Source: Erythrobacter sp. (GTDB taxonomy: Bacteria > Pseudomonadota > Alphaproteobacteria > Sphingomonadales > Sphingomonadaceae). From it: a DNA stretch of 64,000 nt. The stretch covers positions 124,001-188,000 of the forward strand of contig JASBTD010000063.1 of assembly GCA_030148605.1 (NCBI GenBank). Direction: 5' to 3'. The notes under the pieces are model-generated. The model was not told where the DNA came from. It did not search any database and worked only from the letters and a program-made list of their open reading frames with translations. Each line of letters starts with the position of its first letter. The stretch's first letter is position 1. The position numbers were made by a program, and so were the translations under genes. Shown here one piece after another: positions 31,559 to 41,515 of this stretch.

Positions 31559-32481
31559 GCGGTGAAAGGCCGCTCGCGCTGACTGGCGGCACCGGCTTTG
31601 TGGGGCAAGCGGTGCTGGATGAAATGGCCCGCCGCAACATTCCCGCGCAAGCGCTGGCGCGCCGCGCAAGCGATCATGGGCATCCGCGTGTCGAATGGGT
31701 GATGGGCGATCTGGCCAATGCACGTGCGCTTGACCATCTGTGCGCGGGTGCAAGCGCGGTGATCCATATTGCCGGACTCACCAACACGCCCGATCCGGGC
31801 GAATTTCATACCGCCAATGTCACGGGCACTGCGAATGTGATTGCAGCTGCCAAGCGAGACGGTGTGAAGCGATTTGTCTTCGTCTCCTCGCTCAGCGCCC
31901 GCGAACCGGCCTTGTCTGCCTATGGTGCGTCCAAGGCCGAGGCCGAGAAGCTGGTCGAACAAAGCGGGCTCGACTGGACCATAGTGCGCCCGCCCGCGGT
32001 TTACGGCCCGCGCGACACAGACATGTTCGAATTGTTCCGCACAGCCAAACTCGGCGTGGTGCCGTTGCCGCCCGGTGGCGCAACCTCGATCATCCATGTC
32101 GACGATCTGGCCGGGTTGCTGGTCGATCTGGTCGATGCCCAGCCAGCGCTCGTCCGCAAGAAGGTCTTCGAGCCTGACGATGGCCGCGAAGGCGGCTGGA
32201 GCCACAAGGAAATGGCCAAGGCGATCGGGGAAGCGGTGGGCGAACGTGTGTTTGCCCCGCATTTGCCGCGAATTGTGCTGCGAAGCGCCGCGACTATCGA
32301 CAGGCTGGTGCGCGGCGCCAATGCCAAGCTGACGCAGGATCGCGTTGGCTATATGTGCCATCCAAACTGGGTCGCGCGGTCTGATCGCAAGGTGCCTGAC
32401 ACCATCTGGCAACCGCATATCGACGGGGAAAGCGGCTTTGCAGCGACCGCGCAATGGTACCGCAAGCAGGGCTGGCTCTAA
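31555..32481 (+). CDS. NAD(P)-dependent epimerase/dehydratase (extended/atypical SDR)
   Basis: ALTGGTGFVGQAVLDEM, VFVSSLSA, AYGASKAEAEK, VRPPAVYGPRD. Confidence 0.88.
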   Translation: MSGERPLALTGGTGFVGQAVLDEMARRNIPAQALARRASDHGHPRVEWVMGDLANARALDHLCAGASAVIHIAGLTNTPDPGEFHTANVTGTANVIAAAKRDGVKRFVFVSSLSAREPALSAYGASKAEAEKLVEQSGLDWTIVRPPAVYGPRDTDMFELFRTAKLGVVPLPPGGATSIIHVDDLAGLLVDLVDAQPALVRKKVFEPDDGREGGWSHKEMAKAIGEAVGERVFAPHLPRIVLRSAATIDRLVRGANAKLTQDRVGYMCHPNWVARSDRKVPDTIWQPHIDGESGFAATAQWYRKQGWL

Positions 32482-32581
32482 GCCCTATTTGGATATCGCG
32501 CCGATTCCTCATACTATTCCAATGGGTTCGCGAATCACGCTGGCGGAATGTTCCGCCGATTGAATCACGAAGGGGATATTC

Positions 32582-33007
32582 ATGAAGAAGTTTATTGCAT
32601 TGGCCGCGGTTGCGGCGCTTGGTGCTTGCGCGGCGCAGGAAGAAGCACCGGCTGAAGAAGCTACGGAGGAAGTTGCCGAGGCCGGGCCGATCGCAGCTGA
32701 CGGCCTGCCGACACCCGGCACGTACAAGGTGACATTGGCCAATGGCGATGTGATCATGGAAGAGGTTCGCGAAGACGGAACCTACACCGCCACCATGGCT
32801 GACGGCACCACCGAAAGCGGCACCTGGTCGCAACCATCGCCTGACAAATATTGCACGACTTCGGAAGGCGAAGATTCCGAAGAAAACTGCAATGACGAGA
32901 AGATCGACGAAAACGGAGTGTGGGTTTCGACCGATTCCGAAAGCGGCGACACCGCAGTGGTCGAGCGCGTAGTTGAAGAGCAAGCCGAGGCTGAAGCGGC
33001 TGAATAA
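32582..33007 (+). CDS. hypothetical acidic lipoprotein
   Basis: MKKFIALAAVAALGACAAQEEAPAEEA: signal peptide with lipobox; Glu-rich tails. Confidence 0.7.
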   Translation: MKKFIALAAVAALGACAAQEEAPAEEATEEVAEAGPIAADGLPTPGTYKVTLANGDVIMEEVREDGTYTATMADGTTESGTWSQPSPDKYCTTSEGEDSEENCNDEKIDENGVWVSTDSESGDTAVVERVVEEQAEAEAAE

Positions 33008-33013
33008 GTTCGT

Positions 33014-33039
33014 GCGGGGCGTCTTTTGTGGCGCCCCGC
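33014..33039. terminator. Hairpin between convergent genes, probable bidirectional terminator
   Basis: GCGGGGCG tcttttgtgg CGCCCCGC. Confidence 0.45.
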
Positions 33040-33043
33040 TAAC

Positions 33044-33853
33044 TCACAGGAACGGCTCGTAACCGGGCGGTAGCTCGCCATCCTCGGTCAGCGGCGTATG
33101 GATGCCGCATTCAGTCTTGTCCCAGCCTTTCCAGCGGCCAGAGCGCGGGTCTTCACCTGGCGCGACCTTGTGCGTGCAAGGGCTGCATCCGATGGAGGGA
33201 AAACCCTGCGCCACAAGGGGGTGCTGCGGCAGGTCGTGCATCACGAAATAGGCGGCGATCTGGCTCGCGTCCCAATCGATCAGCGGGTTGATCTTCAAGC
33301 GGCCTTGCGCATCGGACGTATCGATTTCGAACCGCGGCAGGTTCGCACGGGTTGAAGACTGGAATGCCTTGCGACCTGTAAAACTCGCATCGAACTCTGC
33401 CAGCGCCTTGGCGAGCGGTTTCACCTTGCGGATTTCGCAGCAACCATCGGGATCGTAAGACCAGCGCAGGCCGGATTCGTCCTTCGTCTCAAGCTCGGTG
33501 AGATCGGGGTAAAGGTTGATCAAGTTCTTGAGACCGATCCGTTCGGCCAGATCGTCACGATATGCCAGCGTTTCAGGGAAATGCTTGCCGGTTTCGAGGA
33601 ACAGCACCGGCACATTTGGATCAATGCTGCCGATCAGATGGAGCAAGACCGCGCTTTCCGCGCCGAAACTGGATACGGCAGCGATATCACCCGCAAGCCC
33701 GTCTTTGATCACGGCTTCCAGCATTTCCTCGGTCGATGATCCGCGAAACATGCGGTTGAGGCGCACGGCATCGTGCTCGGTGAAACGCGGACCGGTGTCG
33801 ATCCGGTCAATCTCGCGGCCATCCGCACGCAGGTGTTGTGCCGGCTTATTCAT
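33044..33853 (-). CDS. cysH: phosphoadenylyl/adenylyl-sulfate reductase
   Basis: AAVSSFGAESAVLLHL, FLETGKHFPETLAYRD, CCEIRKVKPL, GFPSIGCSPCTHKV, RSGRWKGWDKTECGIH. Confidence 0.92.
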   Translation of the reverse strand: MNKPAQHLRADGREIDRIDTGPRFTEHDAVRLNRMFRGSSTEEMLEAVIKDGLAGDIAAVSSFGAESAVLLHLIGSIDPNVPVLFLETGKHFPETLAYRDDLAERIGLKNLINLYPDLTELETKDESGLRWSYDPDGCCEIRKVKPLAKALAEFDASFTGRKAFQSSTRANLPRFEIDTSDAQGRLKINPLIDWDASQIAAYFVMHDLPQHPLVAQGFPSIGCSPCTHKVAPGEDPRSGRWKGWDKTECGIHTPLTEDGELPPGYEPFL

Positions 33854-34313
33854 GGCGCAGCTCGGGGATCGGGCGGCGCGCATCTGCCGCATGCTGATAG
33901 ACATTGTCCCAGCGCGCGAAGGCGGCCTGTGCGTCCTCTTCGTCAAGCGCTGCTTCAGGCGCGAACGCATCGAACCCGCAGCGGCGCAGATAGGCGAGCT
34001 GGTCAATCCCGATATCGCCCACGGCGCGCAGTTCGCCGGTGTAGCCCGCTTCGCGCAGCACCCGGGCTGAGGAATAGCCGCGCCCGTCGCCGAACACAGG
34101 GAAGTTCACTTCCACCAGTTGCAAGCGATCGAGAAAGGGCAGCAAGTCACGCGCATCATCGCCCGGTTCGATCCTGACGGCGACCGCGTTGGTCTGCTCT
34201 AGGAAGCTGTCGACCGTTACCTGAGCGTGGTCAGCCACTTCATCGTCGCGAAAGCGGAACTGAACGTCATCGGGGCTGGTGCCGAAATCGGTTTCGGAAA
34301 CTTCATTCGCCAT
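33846..34313 (-). CDS. DUF934 domain-containing protein
   Basis: VEVNFPVFGDGRGYSSARVLREAGYTGELRAVGDIGIDQLAYLRRCGFDAF; adjacent to cysH/sulfite reductase. Confidence 0.85.
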   Translation of the reverse strand: MANEVSETDFGTSPDDVQFRFRDDEVADHAQVTVDSFLEQTNAVAVRIEPGDDARDLLPFLDRLQLVEVNFPVFGDGRGYSSARVLREAGYTGELRAVGDIGIDQLAYLRRCGFDAFAPEAALDEEDAQAAFARWDNVYQHAADARRPIPELRHE

Positions 34314-35937
34314 AAAGCGCCTCCTTGAATGGCTCCATGCCGATGCGGCGATAGGTATCGAGGAAGCGTTCGCCTTCCTCGCGCTGATCGAGATAGATGT
34401 CGGTCACTGTCTCGACCGCGTTGACGATGCCTTCCTCGTCAAACCCGCGACCGGTGATCTTCGCCAGAGCGGTGTCTTCAGCTTCGCTTCCGCCGAGCAG
34501 CAGCTGGTAATTCTCGACGCCTTTCTTATCGACGCCCAGAATGCCGATGTGCCCTGCATGGTGATGCCCGCAGGCATTGATGCAGCCGGAAATCTTGAGC
34601 TTCAATTCGCCCAGTTCCTGCGTGCGGCCTTTCTTTGCAAACCGCTCTGAAATCTGCTGCGCGATCGGGATCGAGCGCGCATTGGCCAGGCTGCAATAGT
34701 CGAGGCCGGGGCAAGCAATGATGTCTTCAATCGTGTCGAGATTTGGCGAGCCAAGCCCCGCGGCATCCAGCCTGGTCCAAAGCGCATGCAAATCAGCGAT
34801 CTTTACATGCGGCAACACGATGTTCTGCGTGTGCGTGACGCGGCTTTCATCGAAGCTGTATTCCTTCGATAGCTCTGCCATCAGATGCATTTGCTCGGTT
34901 GAAGCATCGCCCGGAATGCCGCCAACCGGCTTCAGGCTGATCACGGCGCTGACATAGCCCGGAGCCTTGTGCGGATGGGTGTTGGTATCAACCCACAGCG
35001 CGAAGTCCGGGTCGGAACGATCGATTTCCGTCGGCAAGCCCGTTTCGAACGCAGGGTCCGCAAAGTAGGGCTTGATCCGCTCCAGCTCTGCCAGCGGGGG
35101 TTCCACTCCCTGCTCAAGCAAGTGTGTGAACTCTTCCTCGACCTGGCGCGTATATTCCTCAGCGCCCAGCTCGTGCACCAGGATCTTGATCCGCGCCTTG
35201 TACTTGGTGTCGCGCCGGCCATAGCGGTTGTAGACGCGCAGGCACGCCTCGGCATAGGTGACCAGCTGATCAAGCGGCACGAATTCGCGTATGCAGGGCG
35301 CAATCATGGGCGTGCGGCCCATGCCGCCGCCAACATAGAATGCAGCGCCGATCTCGCCATTCCGCTCGACAATCTGGATGCCGATATCGTGCAGCTTCAT
35401 CGCTGCGCGGTCTTTCTCTGCTGCGATCACCGCGATCTTGAACTTGCGCGGCAGGAAGCTGAATTCGGGATGGAAGCTCGACCACTGGCGCAGCAATTCA
35501 GCATAAGGCCGCGGGTCAATGAGCTCATCCGCCGCCACGCCGGCAAAATGATCCGAGCTGATATTGCGGATGCAGTTGCCGCTGGTCTGGATCGCATGCA
35601 TCTCTACCTTGGCCAGATCGGCAAGCAGGTCAGGCGCTTCTTCCAACTTGATCCAGTTGTACTGGATGTTCTGACGCGTGGTGAAATGGCCGTAGCCACG
35701 GTCATATTTCTCCGCGATATCCGCCAGCGCATGCATCTGCGCCGAATTGAGCGTGCCATAGGGGATCGCAACGCGCAGCATATAGGCATGGAGCTGCAGA
35801 TAGAGCCCGTTCATCAGGCGCAGCGGGCGGAATTGCTCTTCCGAAAGCTTGCCTTCCAATCGCCGACGGGTCTGGTCGCGGAATTCCTCGACGCGGGTGT
35901 CGACCATCGCCTGGTCATATGAATCGTATTTGTACAT
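34303..35937 (-). CDS. nitrite/sulfite reductase hemoprotein (CysI-like)
   Basis: GYGHFTTRQNIQYNWIKLEE, TSGNCIRNISSDHFAG, ISGCINACGHHHAGHIGILG. Confidence 0.92.
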   Translation of the reverse strand: MYKYDSYDQAMVDTRVEEFRDQTRRRLEGKLSEEQFRPLRLMNGLYLQLHAYMLRVAIPYGTLNSAQMHALADIAEKYDRGYGHFTTRQNIQYNWIKLEEAPDLLADLAKVEMHAIQTSGNCIRNISSDHFAGVAADELIDPRPYAELLRQWSSFHPEFSFLPRKFKIAVIAAEKDRAAMKLHDIGIQIVERNGEIGAAFYVGGGMGRTPMIAPCIREFVPLDQLVTYAEACLRVYNRYGRRDTKYKARIKILVHELGAEEYTRQVEEEFTHLLEQGVEPPLAELERIKPYFADPAFETGLPTEIDRSDPDFALWVDTNTHPHKAPGYVSAVISLKPVGGIPGDASTEQMHLMAELSKEYSFDESRVTHTQNIVLPHVKIADLHALWTRLDAAGLGSPNLDTIEDIIACPGLDYCSLANARSIPIAQQISERFAKKGRTQELGELKLKISGCINACGHHHAGHIGILGVDKKGVENYQLLLGGSEAEDTALAKITGRGFDEEGIVNAVETVTDIYLDQREEGERFLDTYRRIGMEPFKEALYGE

Positions 35938-36233
35938 CAGATCACCCAATCCATCGCTTCGGGGTCTTTGGGTTTGAGCGTCAGGTCTGGCCGCACAGTC
36001 GGGCCGAGCGCGCGGACGCGGTCCTTGATATGCGCGGGGCGCACGCCCTTGTCGTCTCGCTCGGCGTCAAGTGAATAGGCCGAATTCACGCGGCGCGCGG
36101 ATTGCTCGCGCGCGATTATCTCGTCTGCGCGATCACCCACATCGACGGCTTCATCGACATAGAGCGACCAGCCCGTGCCATCCCACCAGACGACTGCGCC
36201 TGACTTGAGATCATTGCCGGTAAGGATTTTCAT
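35937..36233 (-). CDS. DUF2849 domain-containing protein
   Basis: LTGNDLKSGAVVWWDGTGWSL; ATGA overlap with the sulfite reductase gene. Confidence 0.8.
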   Translation of the reverse strand: MKILTGNDLKSGAVVWWDGTGWSLYVDEAVDVGDRADEIIAREQSARRVNSAYSLDAERDDKGVRPAHIKDRVRALGPTVRPDLTLKPKDPEAMDWVI

Positions 36234-36988
36234 CGTGCGGACTCCTTGGCGATCCGGGCAAGCGATGCATCATCGCGCGCGGTGACTTCGCCGATCACGA
36301 TAAGCGCCGGGCTTTTGACAGCGTGCAGCTCGACCAGTTCGGGCAGACCGGCGAGCAGCCCGCGGATCACCCGCATTTCCGGGCGCGCAGCATTCTCGAT
36401 CACGGCAACGGGCATTTCCGGTGCCAGCCCGTCTTCCATCAGCTTTTCCGCGATTTGCGGCGCTGTTTTCACGCCCATGTAGATCACCAGCGTGCGGCCC
36501 TTGCCGGCCAGCCCGGTCCAATCCTGATCGGATAGGCCTTTGCATTGCCCGGCAACGAAGCTGACGATGCTGGACGCGTCGCGGTGGGTTAGGGCGATCT
36601 GCGCGGCTGCGGCGGCGCCATTGGCGGCGCTGATGCCCGGAATGATTTCGACCGGCACACCTGCGGCGCGCGCATCTTCCGCCTCTTCTCCGCCGCGCCC
36701 GAAGATCAGCGGGTCGCCGCCTTTAAGGCGCACAACGTCGCGCCCGTTTAGCGCTTCGCGGATCAGCAATGCGTTGATCTCGCCCTGCGGCAAAGTGTGT
36801 TTCGAACGCTGCTTAGCGACGGATATCAGCTCTGCATCGTCGCGTGCGAGCGCGAGGATGGCCGGATCAACCAGCCCGTCGTGAACGATGATTTCCGCGG
36901 TCTGGATCAGCCGGGCAGCGCGCAGGGTCAACAGGTCGGGGTCACCTGGCCCTGCGCCAACGAGATATATGGTTCCGGGGTTTGCCAT
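36230..36988 (-). CDS. cobA: uroporphyrinogen-III C-methyltransferase (SUMT)
   Basis: YLVGAGPGDPDLLTLRAARLI, VRLKGGDPLIFGRGGEEAE, VVIPGIS-like EIIPGISAANGAAAAAQIALTHRD. Confidence 0.93.
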   Translation of the reverse strand: MANPGTIYLVGAGPGDPDLLTLRAARLIQTAEIIVHDGLVDPAILALARDDAELISVAKQRSKHTLPQGEINALLIREALNGRDVVRLKGGDPLIFGRGGEEAEDARAAGVPVEIIPGISAANGAAAAAQIALTHRDASSIVSFVAGQCKGLSDQDWTGLAGKGRTLVIYMGVKTAPQIAEKLMEDGLAPEMPVAVIENAARPEMRVIRGLLAGLPELVELHAVKSPALIVIGEVTARDDASLARIAKESAR

Positions 36989-37085
36989 GCAGGCGAAATG
37001 GTCGATTGACCGCGCGCTCGCCAGCGAGAATGGATTTTATCCCGCGTAGCAAAGCTATTTACACCAGTGATAACTTACCGCAAGA

Positions 37086-38153
37086 TTATGATTTGGAACG
37101 TGAATCTTCCCGCGCATGCAGCGCTTCGATCAGCTGGTCGAACTGTTTGCTGGTGCGGATATGCAAATCGCGCTGCGGGAACGGGATTTCGATGTCATGC
37201 TCCAGGAACAGTTTCCACATGCGCTTCAGCACGTCGGAGCGCACATTTCCCATCCCCTCTTCCGGGTCATCGATCCAGAATCGGATCTCGAAATCGACTG
37301 AACTGTCACCAAAGCCGACCATGAATGCGCGCGGTTCGGGCGTGTTGAGAACGCGCGGTGTGTCTTTGGCAGCTTGCAGCAACAGCTCTTCAACCAGATC
37401 CATGTCCATTTCATAGGACACTCCGACAGGAACCTTCACCCGCACATCGCGCGAGCTGTAAGACCAGTTGACCACCTGATTGATCATCAGGTTTTCGTTC
37501 GGGATCAGATATTCGGTGCGGTCGCGGGTCACGACAGAGATAGCGCGGATCCCGATCTTGCGAATCTGGCCAAAGCTTTCCTGCCCGGCCTGGTCAGTCA
37601 CGGAAATCACGTCACCCGGTTTGATGGATTTGTCCATCAACAGGATGATCCCCGCAATCAGGTTACCGAATGTCTTCTGCAGGCCGAAACCGATGGCGAG
37701 ACCGAAGGCGCCGGAAAACACCGCCAGAGCCGTGAGATCGATCCCCAGCATGTCGATCCCGATGAAGAAGGCCGCTGCCCAGATGAAGATCGCGGAGATT
37801 TTCTGCGACAGCAGCCGCTGCGTATCATCCAGCCGGGTCGCGCGTTTGAGCAATGACGCGGCAAAGCGCGTGATTGTCCAGGCGACCAGGATCACCAGCA
37901 GGATCACTGACAGCGCAATCAAGCCATCCAGCAGCGAAAAGCGCGTTTCACCGAATGTCAGCGCCCAGGCATCCAGCGTGTCGATAACGCTGGCGGCGGT
38001 TTCGCTTTGCGAAGAGACGGTTTCCTTGAAGCCCTCGGTCGCGGCCAAGGCATCTTGTGCCTTGGGCGGGGCTTCTTCGGCCAGGCTCCACGCCTGCCCG
38101 GGCGGAGCGGGCGTTTCAGATGGCGCGGGAACAGGCGGGGTCGAAGTTGTCAT
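37086..38153 (-). CDS. mechanosensitive ion channel (MscS) family protein
   Basis: FSGAFGLAIGFGLQKTFGNLIAGIILLMDKSIKPGDVISV, VTRDRTEYLIPNENLMINQVVNWSY. Confidence 0.92.
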   Translation of the reverse strand: MTTSTPPVPAPSETPAPPGQAWSLAEEAPPKAQDALAATEGFKETVSSQSETAASVIDTLDAWALTFGETRFSLLDGLIALSVILLVILVAWTITRFAASLLKRATRLDDTQRLLSQKISAIFIWAAAFFIGIDMLGIDLTALAVFSGAFGLAIGFGLQKTFGNLIAGIILLMDKSIKPGDVISVTDQAGQESFGQIRKIGIRAISVVTRDRTEYLIPNENLMINQVVNWSYSSRDVRVKVPVGVSYEMDMDLVEELLLQAAKDTPRVLNTPEPRAFMVGFGDSSVDFEIRFWIDDPEEGMGNVRSDVLKRMWKLFLEHDIEIPFPQRDLHIRTSKQFDQLIEALHAREDSRSKS

Positions 38154-39358
38154 AGCTCTTTCATCGCAGCAAAGCCGCATTCGAGATCGGCGACAAGATC
38201 TTTCGGATCTTCAAGGCCGATCGATAGTCTAACGCCCAGCCTGTCTTCCGGGTCCCAACCCGCGCGCGGCCATTCGGTGGCGGCGCGGATCGATGCCGGG
38301 TCAAACGGCAGTGCGAGGCTTTCATATCCGCCCCAGCTGTAACCGATGCCGAACAGTTCAAGTGCATCGACAAAGCGCGCACGTGCCGCCTCGTCGCCAC
38401 CTTTCAATACGAAGCTGAAAAGGCCGCAAGCGCCGGTGAAGTCGCGTTGCCACAGTCCATAGCTGCCATCGCCGGGCAGCATGGGGCAAAGCACATGGGC
38501 GACTTCAGGACGGGTCTTGAGCCATTGTGCGATCTCAACCGCGCTTGCGGTCGATTGTTCCAGACGCAGGCCCATGGTTCTGAGGCCGCGCAAGGCCAGC
38601 GAGGCATCATCGGGAGAGACGACCTGGCCCAATTGCTGGCTGGTAAGCCTGAGCGCGCGATACCAGCGCTCGCCCGCGCTCGCAGAACCCATCATCATGT
38701 CCGAATGGCCGCTGACATGTTTTGTCAGGCTGGTCACACTGATATCGCAGCCATGCTCAAGCGCGGGGAAACCCAGCGACGTTGCCCAGGTGTTGTCGAT
38801 CAGGCTGACTGCACCTTGCTCGCGCGCAAAGGCGGCCATGGCGGGCACATCGCACACTTCCATCGTCAGGCTGCCGGGGCTTTCCAGCCACACCGCACGG
38901 GTCTTGTCGCAAAAGGCAGCGCGATAGGCCTCCAGGTCGAGCGGATCGAAGAAGCGGTGCTCAATGCCCCATTTCTTCAGCAAGCCGCGCGCGATATTGC
39001 GGCTGGGTTCGTAGGAATTGTCGCTCACCAGAAGGACGTCATCCGGGCGCAGAACCGCCATCAATGCGCCTGCAATCGCGGCAACCCCGCTGGGGTAAAG
39101 CACTGTGCCATGCGCGCCCGGCTCAAGCCCGGTCAGCGCCTCTGCCAGTGCCCATTGCGTGGGAGCGCCGCGCCGTCCGTAATAGAATGTGCCGTCATTA
39201 TTATCGCCGAGCGCGGCCTTGCGATCGGCTTCGCTCTCGTAAAGATGCGTGCTCGCGCGCCAGACGGGCGGGTTGACCACCGGTCCGGTCCAGCGCTTGT
39301 CCCGCCCGGCTTCGACCAGCCTGGTCGCGGTTCTATGCGGCGGGCGCTGTTTGCTCAT
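38150..39358 (-). CDS. metC: cystathionine beta-lyase / PLP-dependent Cys-Met metabolism enzyme
   Basis: NPPVWRASTHLYES, FYYGRRGAPTQWALAEAL, SVTSLTKHVSGHSDMMMG. Confidence 0.9.
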   Translation of the reverse strand: MSKQRPPHRTATRLVEAGRDKRWTGPVVNPPVWRASTHLYESEADRKAALGDNNDGTFYYGRRGAPTQWALAEALTGLEPGAHGTVLYPSGVAAIAGALMAVLRPDDVLLVSDNSYEPSRNIARGLLKKWGIEHRFFDPLDLEAYRAAFCDKTRAVWLESPGSLTMEVCDVPAMAAFAREQGAVSLIDNTWATSLGFPALEHGCDISVTSLTKHVSGHSDMMMGSASAGERWYRALRLTSQQLGQVVSPDDASLALRGLRTMGLRLEQSTASAVEIAQWLKTRPEVAHVLCPMLPGDGSYGLWQRDFTGACGLFSFVLKGGDEAARARFVDALELFGIGYSWGGYESLALPFDPASIRAATEWPRAGWDPEDRLGVRLSIGLEDPKDLVADLECGFAAMKEL

Positions 39359-40197
39359 AGCGAGACCGTGGCCTTGGGCGTGCGCGGATCGCTGCCCCAG
39401 TCGAGCCAGCTGCCATCGTAAAGCGCGGTGTCATCCCGGCCCAAAAGGTGGAGCGCGAACAACAGTACGCAGGCGGTCACCCCGCTGCCGCAAGTGGTGA
39501 CGATCGGGCGATCGTTATCCAGCCCGGCATCGCCAAATATTTCGCTTAGCTCTTCAAGCGGTTTGAAGGTGCCGTCTTCATTGAACAGCGTTGCGAAGGG
39601 CAGGTTGCACGAACCGGGGATATGCCCGGTCGGCTGCCCGTGCACTGTGTCGACCGTTGTCCCGGTAAAGCGGCCTTTGTCGCGCGCATCGAGCACCTGC
39701 GCGTCACAGCTTTCGATATTCGCGAGCATGTCAGACTTGAAGCGCATCCGGTCTGGCGCGGGGAGCGAGAAGCTCTGCGCGCGCGCCGGTTGTGCGCCGC
39801 CGCTTTCGAGCTCGCGGCCTTCAGCTTTCCATTTGCCCAAGCCGCCATCAAGGATCGCGACATCGCCAAGCCCGTGCGCACGGCACAGGAACCATGCGCG
39901 CGCTGCGGTCTTCACTGCGGAATCGTCATAGAACACGATCCGGCTTTCGGGGCTGGCGCCGCAACGCGCAAGTTCCATCGCCAACTGCTCGGGGCGCGGA
40001 AAGGCTTGCGGCACATCAGACGTGTCATCAACCAGCCCGGCGAGGTTGAAAAAGCGTGCGCCCGGGATGTACGCGGCTGCGAATTCTTCCGCTGCATCTC
40101 GCCCCGCTGCGGGCAAGTGCAGGCTGGCATCCAGCACGACCAGATCCTCGCTGCCGAGCTGGTCTGCAAGCCATTGTGTGGAAACGAGACTGTCCAT
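39355..40197 (-). CDS. sseA: 3-mercaptopyruvate/thiosulfate sulfurtransferase (tandem rhodanese)
   Basis: VSTQWLADQLGSEDLVVLDASLHLP, HIPGSCNLPF, PIVTTCGSGVTACVLLFALHLLG, LYDGSWLDWG. Confidence 0.92.
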   Translation of the reverse strand: MDSLVSTQWLADQLGSEDLVVLDASLHLPAAGRDAAEEFAAAYIPGARFFNLAGLVDDTSDVPQAFPRPEQLAMELARCGASPESRIVFYDDSAVKTAARAWFLCRAHGLGDVAILDGGLGKWKAEGRELESGGAQPARAQSFSLPAPDRMRFKSDMLANIESCDAQVLDARDKGRFTGTTVDTVHGQPTGHIPGSCNLPFATLFNEDGTFKPLEELSEIFGDAGLDNDRPIVTTCGSGVTACVLLFALHLLGRDDTALYDGSWLDWGSDPRTPKATVSL

Positions 40198-40246
40198 TGA
40201 TGGGAGGAGTAGCGCTGCGCGAAGCGTCCGTCGAGAGGCTGTGCCT

Positions 40247-41410
40247 TTAATCCAGCGCTTTGGCCAAGGCTCCTTCGTAGCCGCTGGGCGGGCCATTGAG
40301 CGGCAGCGGGTGGACGCGCGCGCCGACAGAGCCCGTTCCCAAACCGATCAGGAAGGTACGCAGCAGAGGCTCGACCTGCGGGTTATCCACACGAAGCCGC
40401 GCAAGCGGAACGCAAAGCGGCACTTGCCCCTGCTGGAACAGTTCGATTTCGGAAATTGGCAAGCGCAATTCCCCGCTCACAACCGCGCTTTGGTGCGGGC
40501 CGACACGTTCGACAGTAGCAATAGGGGGCAATTGTGCCGCAATGGTCGCAACCTGTTGCTCGACCGGCAGGTTGCGCCGCGCGCTCACCATGTCGGCTGA
40601 CACCGCAAGGTCGCGCACTGCGCGGTCTGAGCGATTGGCAATCGTGACCCGGAAATTGAGTGTGAGCGCCATCATGCTGCGCGTGAGCCGCTCCACCTCA
40701 AGCGTTGCGACGATGCGCGCTTTCTCAGCTGCAGGTGACGCGCCGGGGCCTATGCCGCCCTGATCCACAATCGGAGGCTCGATTTGCGGCGCTGGTCGAT
40801 TGGCGCGCCGCCGCGCCATGGCCCAGCCGCCCAGAATGCCCAGCAGCAACGCAAGCAAGAGGCCAGCTGCCCAGGGCCACCATTGCGGCAAGGAAAGGCT
40901 GCCCTTCTCTGCGCTCGCTGCATCTGCAATGTCAGGCGTTGCAGGCGCGATCGGTTCAGGCTTGAATTGCGGCAAACCGTCTAGCGCTGACGGGGATTCG
41001 GCTGGACCGGCTGGTTGCTGTGCGGGCTGGGTGGTCGCCGGGTCAGGGGCTGCCTGCGCCGGTGCAGGCGAAGGCGTGCTGCGGGCCGCAGGTGTAGCCG
41101 ATGTTGGCGACGGGGTTGGAGTCGGAGACCGGGAGGCGGGCGATTCCTGCCCGGTTGGCACCGCTGCGTTGCCGGTCGGGCTGGGAATTGGGCTGGGGCG
41201 GGGTGTCGGGCTCGGGGTAGGGCTATCCGTCGGAATAACGCGCGGTGCGATCGGGACCGGCCCGGCATCATCCGCAGGCCCTTCGACTGTGGGTGTCGGC
41301 GTAGGGTTGGGCGGGAGCGTGAAATCCTGCACGCGTTGCTGCGCGGCAAGCGGTGATGCGATCAACGCAGCGGCAAGGGCAATCGAAGAGGTGCAAATAC
41401 GGGTCATCAT
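40247..41410 (-). CDS. hypothetical membrane protein with Pro/Thr/Ser-rich low-complexity region
   Basis: Signal peptide SSIALAAALIASPLAAQQ, PTPSPTPRPSPIPSPT repeats, one TM (WPWAAGLLLALLLGILGGWAMARRRANR). Confidence 0.65.
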   Translation of the reverse strand: MMTRICTSSIALAAALIASPLAAQQRVQDFTLPPNPTPTPTVEGPADDAGPVPIAPRVIPTDSPTPSPTPRPSPIPSPTGNAAVPTGQESPASRSPTPTPSPTSATPAARSTPSPAPAQAAPDPATTQPAQQPAGPAESPSALDGLPQFKPEPIAPATPDIADAASAEKGSLSLPQWWPWAAGLLLALLLGILGGWAMARRRANRPAPQIEPPIVDQGGIGPGASPAAEKARIVATLEVERLTRSMMALTLNFRVTIANRSDRAVRDLAVSADMVSARRNLPVEQQVATIAAQLPPIATVERVGPHQSAVVSGELRLPISEIELFQQGQVPLCVPLARLRVDNPQVEPLLRTFLIGLGTGSVGARVHPLPLNGPPSGYEGALAKALD

Positions 41411-41515
41411 GCGCAGCAGGTGATGTGAAGCGGGAGGCGCGCTGAATAGTGAGTGAACCCGCGCGCGTATAGCCAATCTCTTGCGCTCGGCGTCACTTCG
41501 CGGCAACAGCGCTGC

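Noticed and set aside
34969-35922. 317-aa plus-strand ORF opposite the sulfite reductase
   Set aside because: Shadow ORF; reductase motifs on the minus strand are unambiguous
38447-39421. 324-aa plus-strand ORF opposite metC
   Set aside because: Shadow ORF opposite a clear PLP enzyme
40383-40391. Second perfect TTATCCACA DnaA box
   Set aside because: Lies inside the coding sequence of 40247-41410; one such match per window is expected roughly by chance, no supporting context
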